Source of the DNA: Alphaproteobacteria bacterium | GTDB taxonomy: Bacteria > Pseudomonadota > Alphaproteobacteria > Geminicoccales > Geminicoccaceae | Reading direction: 5' to 3' | Length of the DNA stretch: 7,120 nucleotides | Assembly (NCBI GenBank): GCA_026982585.1 | Contig: JALSGW010000003.1 | Location: 1-7,120, forward strand | In this document: positions 1 through 4,176 of the stretch, piece after piece | How positions within the stretch are numbered: the stretch's first letter is position 1 | Layout: every line of letters starts with the position of its first letter | Notes under the pieces: generated by a model | The model's input: only the letters and a program-made list of their open reading frames with translations | What the model was told of the DNA's origin: nothing | Databases searched by the model: none | Position numbers and translations under genes: made by a program

Positions 1-188
1 CCGGACAGCGCGGCTACGAGACCCACAAGCGCCTCTTCGATGCCGGACTGTTGCTCAAATGGACCGGCGACACGGCGCTGGTGGCGCCGCCTTTGGTGGC
101 GAGCGAGGAGGACATCGCGGAGATCGGTCGGATTCTGCGCCAGGTGCTCGCCGATATGGCGCAGAAATGGCGGGCGCAAGGGGACTAA
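1..188 (+). CDS. Class III (omega) PLP-dependent aminotransferase, C-terminal 61 residues (5' end outside window)
   Basis: This is the 3' end of a gene entering from the left; the frame runs from the codon at 3 to a TAA at 186-188. The 61 visible residues match the C-terminal end of class III aminotransferases. A GYETHKRLFDAGLLL segment corresponds to the small-domain strand, then comes TGDTALVAPPLV, which corresponds to the family's GD-x(4)-(A/S)PPL(I/V) motif, and then a final amphipathic helix. These enzymes move an amino group from an amine or amino acid to pyruvate or another oxo-acid, in the cytoplasm. The catalytic lysine and PLP-binding parts lie outside the window. Taurine:pyruvate aminotransferase (Tpa) genes often sit beside tauABC, so Tpa is one candidate, but a beta-alanine or other omega-amine enzyme is equally possible. 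The residue before WTGD is Lys (codon 57-59), where characterised omega-transaminases usually have the substrate-binding Arg. The family call is firm; the substrate is unknown. Confidence 0.85.
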   Translation, partial: GQRGYETHKRLFDAGLLLKWTGDTALVAPPLVASEEDIAEIGRILRQVLADMAQKWRAQGD

Positions 189-235
189 CTTCCCGCGCGG
201 CGCGAGAGCCGCCGCCCGTCCAAACGTCGGCGAAC

Positions 236-247
236 GGAGGGAGGAAG
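236..247 (+). promoter_or_regulatory. Ribosome-binding site of the tauA-like gene (tandem purine-rich SD)
   Basis: GGAGGGAGGAAG lies just before the ATG at 253, with the AGGA core at 242-245 seven bases from the start. It decides the start: the frame is open further upstream to 40, but only the ATG at 253 has both a Shine-Dalgarno sequence and a signal peptide directly after it. The tandem match to the anti-SD suggests strong translation, as expected for a periplasmic binding protein. The rest of the 189-252 gap holds only a weak 5-bp stem (197-201 with 208-212) and no clear promoter. Confidence 0.75.
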
Positions 248-252
248 ACAAG

Positions 253-1290
253 ATGACGACATGGCTTCGCGGCCTCGGCGTCGCAGCTTTCGCCGCGCTC
301 CTGGCCACCGGGGCGCGGGCGGAGTCGCTCGAGGTCACCGTCGGCTACCAGCTCATCTACAATCCGTGGAAGGTGGCGATCGCCGAAGGGGTGTTCGAGA
401 AGGAGACCGGCGCCACGATCCGCTGGGTGAAGTTCGACAGCGGTGCCAAGGTCATCAACGCCATGGCCTCGGGCCAGGTGGACATCGCCCTTGCCGGCTC
501 GAGCCCCATCGCCGCCGGAGTGAGCCGCGGCGTCGATATGCAGCTGTTCTTCATCCAGGAGGACATCGCCTCCGCCGAGGCGCTGGTGGTGCGCAACGGC
601 TCCGGCATCGATCCCGCCGATCCCACCACCCTGATCGGCAAGAAGGTGGGGGTGCCCTTCGTCTCCACCACCCACTTCCATATGCTGGTGGCGCTCGAGA
701 TGTGGGGCATCGACCCCGACCAGGTGACCCTGCTCAACATGCAGCCCAATCAGATCGCCGCCGCCTGGGAGCGGGGCGACATCGACGCCGCCTTCGTGTG
801 GGATCCGGCGCTCGGGCGCATCAAGCGCACCGGCCAGGTGATGATCACCTCGGGCGAGATCACCGCCCGCACCGGCAAGGCGACCTTCGACGGCATGGTG
901 GTGATGCGCGCCTTCGCCGAGGCGCATCCGGAGTTCATGGCCAAGTTCGTCGACATCATGGACCGGGCGAATGAGTCCTACCGCAGCGATCCCGACGCCT
1001 GGACGCCCGATTCGCCCATGGTGAAGGCGATCGTGAGCCTGGTCGGCGGCAATCCCGAGGACGTGCCGGGGGTGCTCGCGCTCTACAAGTTCCCCGACCT
1101 CGAGGAACAGGCCTCTTCGGCCTGGCTCGGCGGCGGGCGGGAGGCGAATGCGGTCAAGGCCATCGCCGCCACCTCGGCGTTCCTCAAGGATCAGGGCAAG
1201 CTGGACGAGGTGCTGGACGACTACAGCCGCTTCGTGACCCCGCGCTATGTGGAGCTTGCCCTCGAGCTGCGCAAGCAGCAGCGACGGTAG
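253..1290 (+). CDS. tauA: TauA-like periplasmic substrate-binding protein of a taurine/sulfonate-type ABC importer
   Basis: The gene encodes 345 residues, close to the usual 320-340 for TauA/SsuA proteins. Residues 1-23 form a signal peptide (basic WLRG, hydrophobic core, ARA before Glu24), so the protein is exported. The mature part follows E. coli TauA closely: VTVGYQ (28-33), KFDSGAKVINAMASGQVDI (60-78), GSSP (82-85), AEALVVRNGSGID (108-120), GKKVGVPFVSTTHF (129-142), AAAWERGDIDAAFVWDPAL (169-187) and a C-terminal FLKDQGK-DDYSRFV block (310-328). It should capture the ligand and hand it to the permease encoded at 2158. Several cleft loops differ from TauA as I recall it: YNPWK replaces the AEPAK stretch (36-40), and ARTGKATFDGMVV (205-217) replaces QWGAPTLDVWVV. 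The ligand may therefore not be taurine. The symbol marks family membership, not proven specificity. A hairpin follows the stop codon. Confidence 0.85.
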   Translation: MTTWLRGLGVAAFAALLATGARAESLEVTVGYQLIYNPWKVAIAEGVFEKETGATIRWVKFDSGAKVINAMASGQVDIALAGSSPIAAGVSRGVDMQLFFIQEDIASAEALVVRNGSGIDPADPTTLIGKKVGVPFVSTTHFHMLVALEMWGIDPDQVTLLNMQPNQIAAAWERGDIDAAFVWDPALGRIKRTGQVMITSGEITARTGKATFDGMVVMRAFAEAHPEFMAKFVDIMDRANESYRSDPDAWTPDSPMVKAIVSLVGGNPEDVPGVLALYKFPDLEEQASSAWLGGGREANAVKAIAATSAFLKDQGKLDEVLDDYSRFVTPRYVELALELRKQQRR

Positions 1291-1297
1291 GGTGCAC

Positions 1298-1334
1298 GGG
1301 CCGGGGGGCGCCGCGTTCGGAGCCCCTCCGGCCC
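1298..1334 (+). other. Intercistronic GC-rich hairpin between the binding-protein and ATPase genes
   Basis: The bases at 1298-1308 pair with 1324-1334: GGGCCGG at 1298-1304 is the exact reverse complement of CCGGCCC at 1328-1334, followed by one G-U pair (1305/1327) and three more G-C pairs (1306-1308 with 1324-1326). Within the 15-base loop, CCG (1311-1313) can pair with CGG (1318-1320). The structure starts 7 bases after the stop codon and ends 22 bases before the next start. No T-run follows (TGTTCGCG), so it is not a typical intrinsic terminator. Hairpins in this position behind binding-protein genes (as in malE-malF) are known to protect the upstream message or lower downstream expression, giving binding protein in excess over membrane parts. 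That role here is inferred. Confidence 0.65.
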
Positions 1335-1356
1335 TGTTCGCGTCGGCGGAAACATC

Positions 1357-2154
1357 GTGCAGGGCCTTGAGGCGCGCGAGGTGACCGTGGTCTATCCCGG
1401 CCCGGCGGGCCGGGCGGTCCACGCCCTCGAACGGGTCTCCCTCACCATCCGGCCGGGCGACTTCGTGGTCGCGCTCGGCGCATCGGGCTGTGGCAAGACC
1501 ACCCTGCTCAACGTCATGGCCGGCTTCATCCGGCCCAGCCGGGGCGAGGTTTTGCTCAACGGCCGTCCGATCCGGGCGCCGGGGCGGGACCGCGGGGTGG
1601 TGTTCCAGAAGCACGCCCTGCTGCCGTGGCTGGACGTGCTCGACAACGTCACCTTCGGCCTCAAGCTGCAGGGCGTGCCGCGCGCCGAGCGCGAGCAGAT
1701 CGGCCGCAGGAACCTGCTCCGGGTCGGTCTCGAGGGGTTCGAGCACCACAAGATCTATCAGCTCTCGGGAGGCATGCAGCAGCGCGTGGGTCTCGCCCGG
1801 GCGCTCACCAGCGACCCGGAGATGCTGCTCATGGACGAGCCGCTCGGGGCGCTCGACGCGCTCACCCGCGAGAGCATGCAGGAGCTCATCCTGCGGGTGT
1901 GGCGCGAGACCGGCAAGATGGTATTCTTCATCACCCACAGCGTGGAGGAGGCGCTGTTCATGGCCACCCGACTGGTGGTGATGTCGCCGCGCCCGGGGCG
2001 CATCCGCGAGACCTACGAACTCGACTTCGTGCACCGCTACTTCGCCTGCGGCGACGCGCGGCGGGTGAAGTCGGATCCCGACTTCATCCGCATGCGGGAG
2101 CGGGTGCTGGACATCATCTATCAGGATCAGGCGAAGGCGGGGCTGGAGGGCTGA
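1357..2154 (+). CDS. tauB: TauB-like ABC transporter ATP-binding protein
   Basis: The 265-residue ATPase would sit on the cytoplasmic face and drive import by hydrolysing ATP. All nucleotide-binding elements are present: Walker A GASGCGKTT (41-49), Q-loop Gln84 in VVFQ, signature LSGGMQQR (136-143), Walker B MLLMDEP (156-162) with catalytic Glu161, D-loop GALD (164-167) and switch His194 in ITHSVEEA. The subfamily fit is good: ALLPWLDVLDNVTFGL (87-101), FMATRLVVMSPRPGR (201-215) and the C-terminal KSDPDFIRMRE-VL block (238-251) mirror E. coli TauB (255 residues). No ATG lies near the correct N-terminus. The GTG at 1357 is preceded by a modest SD (GGCGGA, 1345-1350) and places the first beta-strand (LEAREVTVVY) where TauB begins. 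The gap to the upstream gene holds the hairpin at 1298-1334. Related SsuB and nitrate-type ATPases look similar, but the neighbouring permease favours the Tau group. Confidence 0.9.
   Translation: MQGLEAREVTVVYPGPAGRAVHALERVSLTIRPGDFVVALGASGCGKTTLLNVMAGFIRPSRGEVLLNGRPIRAPGRDRGVVFQKHALLPWLDVLDNVTFGLKLQGVPRAEREQIGRRNLLRVGLEGFEHHKIYQLSGGMQQRVGLARALTSDPEMLLMDEPLGALDALTRESMQELILRVWRETGKMVFFITHSVEEALFMATRLVVMSPRPGRIRETYELDFVHRYFACGDARRVKSDPDFIRMRERVLDIIYQDQAKAGLEG
2145..2150 (+). promoter_or_regulatory. Ribosome-binding site of the tauC-like gene, inside the end of the ATPase gene
   Basis: GGAGGG lies within the last codons of the ATPase gene, seven bases before the ATG at 2158. The ATPase stop (2152-2154) and this start are three bases apart, so translation of the two genes is probably coupled. 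Confidence 0.7.
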
Positions 2155-2157
2155 GCG

Positions 2158-3012
2158 ATGGCGGTCTCGATCCGTCCGCGCGGCTTCTGGGAGCGCCTGT
2201 TCCGGGAGGAGGCCGCAGCCCCGGGCGAGGCCTACGGGGCGCCCGGCCAGGGCAACAGCGTGCCCATCAGCGTGCTGACGGTGATCGTGCTCCTGGTGTT
2301 GTGGTGGGCGGTGACCAGGGCGGGCCTGATCAAGCCCCTGTTCCTCCCAGCGCCCGAGGCGATCGCGGCGCGCTTCGCAAAGGTCTGGCAGGAGGGCTTC
2401 GGAGGCGCCAGCCTGTGGGAACACAGCTGGGCCAGCCTGAAGCGGGTCTTCGGTGCCTTCTTCCTCGCCTCGCTCACCGCCATCCCGATCGGCATCGGCA
2501 TGGGCATCAACCGGTTCATACGCGGCGTCTTCGACCCGCCCATCGAATTCTACCGGCCGATCCCGCCGCTCGCCTATCTGCCGCTTACCATCATCTGGTT
2601 CGGCATCGAGGAGCTGCAGAAGATCATCCTCATCTACCTCGCCTGTTTCGCCCCCATGGCGCTTTCCGCCCGCGCCGGGGTGCGGTCGGTCAGCATCGAG
2701 CAGATCCACGCCGCCTATTCCCTGGGCGCGAGCCGGCGGCAGGTGATCTGGCATGTGATCGTGCCCGGAGCCCTGCCCGAGATCCTCACCGGCATGCGCA
2801 TCGGCATCGGCTTCGGCTGGACCACCCTGGTGGCGGCGGAGATGGTCGCCGCCAGCGCCGGGCTCGGCTTCATGGTGCTGTCCGCGGCGGAGTTCCTGGT
2901 CACCGAGGTGGTGGTGCTGGGCATCGTCATCATCGGCCTGATCGCCTACGCCTTCGACCTGCTGATGCGCTGGATCGAACGGCTGGCCGTGCCCTGGAAA
3001 GGCAAGGTCTAG
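2158..3012 (+). CDS. tauC: TauC-like ABC transporter permease
   Basis: The 284-residue inner-membrane protein (E. coli TauC is about 275) would form the homodimeric channel of the importer. A polar N-terminus of about 35 residues precedes hydrophobic segments near 37-54, 97-115, 138-149, 154-174, 212-236 and 248-271. The cytoplasmic coupling loop (EAA motif) is intact at about 184-209: HAAYSLGASRRQ followed by VPGALPEI, which docks on the ATPase. Long stretches resemble TauC closely, including FLPAPE (62-67), DPPIEFYRPIPPLAYLPL-IIWFGI (126-150), TLVAAEMVAA--GLGFMV-SA-EFL (223-247) and the end PWKG. This gene is the best evidence that the cluster is Tau-type rather than general nitrate/sulfonate. 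It starts three bases after the ATPase stop and no convincing terminator follows it, so transcription might continue into the next unit. Confidence 0.92.
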   Translation: MAVSIRPRGFWERLFREEAAAPGEAYGAPGQGNSVPISVLTVIVLLVLWWAVTRAGLIKPLFLPAPEAIAARFAKVWQEGFGGASLWEHSWASLKRVFGAFFLASLTAIPIGIGMGINRFIRGVFDPPIEFYRPIPPLAYLPLTIIWFGIEELQKIILIYLACFAPMALSARAGVRSVSIEQIHAAYSLGASRRQVIWHVIVPGALPEILTGMRIGIGFGWTTLVAAEMVAASAGLGFMVLSAAEFLVTEVVVLGIVIIGLIAYAFDLLMRWIERLAVPWKGKV

Positions 3013-3030
3013 CCCCTCTCCGCCGCGCCG

Positions 3031-3064
3031 CGGCCCGCCCGGGCGCAAGCCACGGCCCGCCCGG
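3031..3064 (+). repeat. 12-bp direct repeat, 22-base period
   Basis: CGGCCCGCCCGG occurs at 3031-3042 and again at 3053-3064, about two helical turns apart. The first copy runs into the palindrome CGCCCGGGCG (3036-3045). It could be a paired protein-binding site, but in such GC-rich non-coding DNA a chance repeat of low complexity is also likely. Confidence 0.35.
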
Positions 3065-3101
3065 CGCTCCTCCAACCGTGGGCGATCCGGCGGCACCGCC
3101 C

Positions 3102-3137
3102 TTGCTCTCCTTAGGCAGGAATGTTAACGAATGTAAC
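3102..3137 (+). promoter_or_regulatory. Candidate promoter/operator region for the TRAP unit
   Basis: This is the only AT-rich patch in the non-coding DNA. AATGT is repeated at 3120-3124 and 3130-3134, exactly ten bases apart. GTTAAC (3123-3128) is a palindrome, and GTTA (3123-3126) with TAAC (3134-3137) forms an inverted repeat with a 7-base spacer. A weak sigma70-like pair is possible: TTGCTC at 3102-3107, a 17-base spacer and TAACGA at 3125-3130. The position, 35-70 bases before the start codon at 3172, is right for a promoter. The match to consensus is poor, so this is a candidate only. Confidence 0.25.
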
Positions 3138-3155
3138 CAACCCGCAACGATCGAC

Positions 3156-3163
3156 AGGGGAGG
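3156..3163 (+). promoter_or_regulatory. Ribosome-binding site of the TAXI binding-protein gene
   Basis: AGGGGAGG lies eight bases before the ATG at 3172. It selects this start over the in-frame ATG at 3121, which would add 17 polar residues in front of the signal peptide and has only a weak SD (GCAGGA). Confidence 0.75.
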
Positions 3164-3171
3164 CATCGGGG

Positions 3172-4173
3172 ATGACCACGCGTCGCGCGTTGTTTGGCGC
3201 CGTGTTCGGATTCGGGCTGGTGGTGGCATTGGCACAGCCGGCATCGGCCCAAAGGATGATCTTCGCCACCCAGGATCCGGGCACCCTCTACCACACCCTC
3301 GGCAGCGGCATGGCCGCTCTCCTCACCCAGGAGCTCGGCCGCCAGGTGACCGTGCAGCCCTATGGCGGCTCCTCGGTCTATCTGCCGCTCCTCGACAACG
3401 GTGAGGCCACGCTCGGCTTCTCCTCCTCCCTCGACGCCGGCGCCAGCTATCGCGGCGAGGGACGGGCGCCCTTGCGCAACCTGCGGGCGGTTGCGCGCAT
3501 CATCGGCCTGCGCACGGCGATGATGGTGCGGGCGCAATCCGGGATCCGCACCGTGGCCGACCTCAAGGGCAAGCGGGTGGTGCTGAACCTCAAGGGACAG
3601 CGGGCCATGGGCCAGGTGATCCGGGCCATGCTCGCGGCCGGCGGGCTCGGCGAGGAGGACGTGCAGGCGGTCACCTTGGGCAACGTCAAACTGGGCGCCC
3701 AGGCGCTGATCGAGGGCAATGTGGACGCCACCTTCATCGCCGTCGGCATCCCGCTCGTGCAGCAGGCGCATGCGGCGATTCCGGGCGGCGTGCGGTATGC
3801 GGACATCGCCGGCGAGCGCGCCACCCAGGCGTTTCTCTCCCGCTTCGCCGACGGGCTTTATCCGGCGGTGGTGGAGCCGGCCCCGCATCTGCCCGAGGTG
3901 CCCGAGCCGGTGACGGTGGCCGCCTTCGACGTGTTTCTGCTGACCGGGGCCGGTACGCCCGAGGAGGATGTGCAGGCGGTGCTGCGGGTGCTGTGGGAGA
4001 ACTTCGACCGCCTCCAGAAGGACTATCCCCAGCTGCGGGCGAGCCGCAGGGACCTGTTCGCCGCCGCCACCAACACGGTACCCTACCATCCGGGGGCGGT
4101 CGCCTTCTACCGTGAGATCGGGCTCTGGAGCGAGGCCAACGAGGCCCGGGAGCAGAGCTTCGCCGGCGAATAG
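3172..4173 (+). CDS. TAXI-family TRAP transporter solute-binding protein
   Basis: The 333-residue protein has an N-terminal signal peptide (residues 1-26, cleavage after PASA) and should act in the periplasm as the ligand-capturing part of a TRAP transporter. The TAXI fold is recognisable. ATQDPGTLYHTLGSGMAALL (32-51) replaces the usual TGG-x-YYPLG opening. VTVQPYGGSSVYLPLLDNGEATLGF (59-83) matches the family's STGGS-(x)-LL-GEADLAF strand-helix-strand unit, and ADLKGKRVVLN (129-139), ALIEGNVDATFIAVGIP (178-194) and the C-terminal VPYHPGAVAFYREIGLW (303-319) are typical. The central S-G-S-G-T-type stretch of many TAXI proteins is replaced by LKGQRAMG (140-147). TAXI proteins studied so far mostly bind glutamate or related dicarboxylates, but sequence alone does not give the ligand here. 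The start of the Tat-like signal is TRRALF. The permease gene begins three bases after the stop, as expected for a matched pair. Confidence 0.88.
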   Translation: MTTRRALFGAVFGFGLVVALAQPASAQRMIFATQDPGTLYHTLGSGMAALLTQELGRQVTVQPYGGSSVYLPLLDNGEATLGFSSSLDAGASYRGEGRAPLRNLRAVARIIGLRTAMMVRAQSGIRTVADLKGKRVVLNLKGQRAMGQVIRAMLAAGGLGEEDVQAVTLGNVKLGAQALIEGNVDATFIAVGIPLVQQAHAAIPGGVRYADIAGERATQAFLSRFADGLYPAVVEPAPHLPEVPEPVTVAAFDVFLLTGAGTPEEDVQAVLRVLWENFDRLQKDYPQLRASRRDLFAAATNTVPYHPGAVAFYREIGLWSEANEAREQSFAGE

Positions 4174-4176
4174 CGC

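Larger units (their letters stand above)
3013..3155 (+). other. Intergenic region between the ABC importer unit and the TRAP unit
   Basis: This is the longest gene-free stretch in the window (159 bases counting the downstream SD and leader). Its first 90 bases are extremely GC-rich and contain a 12-bp direct repeat and several short stems: 3025-3030 with 3062-3067, 3050-3055 with 3076-3081, and 3089-3092 with 3097-3100. None is followed by a T-run, so no intrinsic terminator is supported. From about 3110 the composition changes to an AT-rich island that may hold a promoter. I see no small gene with a ribosome-binding site. Confidence 0.6.

Noticed and set aside
197..212. Small hairpin (GCGGC/GCCGC) before the tauA-like gene
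   Set aside because: A 5-bp stem with a 6-base loop is common by chance at this GC content and shows no link to a start, stop or T-run.
40..252. Upstream extension of the tauA-like gene to an ATG at 40
   Set aside because: It would overlap the aminotransferase end and put 71 Arg/Trp-rich residues before a clean signal peptide. The ATG at 253 has a strong SD.
55..3096. A 1013-codon open frame on the minus strand across the whole ABC unit
   Set aside because: The translation is rich in His, Arg, Gly and Asp, has no domain pattern, no SD, and lies opposite strongly conserved tauABC-like genes. Long antisense frames are expected in DNA with very high GC at third codon positions.
3013..3110. Rho-independent terminator after the permease gene
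   Set aside because: Several short GC stems are possible but each is only 4-6 bp and none is followed by a T-run.
3121..3171. Alternative ATG at 3121 for the TAXI gene
   Set aside because: It would add 17 polar residues before the signal peptide; the SD at 3156-3163 serves the ATG at 3172.
1626..3404. A 592-codon plus-strand frame overlapping the ATPase, permease and TAXI genes
   Set aside because: It is out of frame with all three recognised genes, has an Arg/Ala/Pro/Gly-rich composition and shows no family motif.
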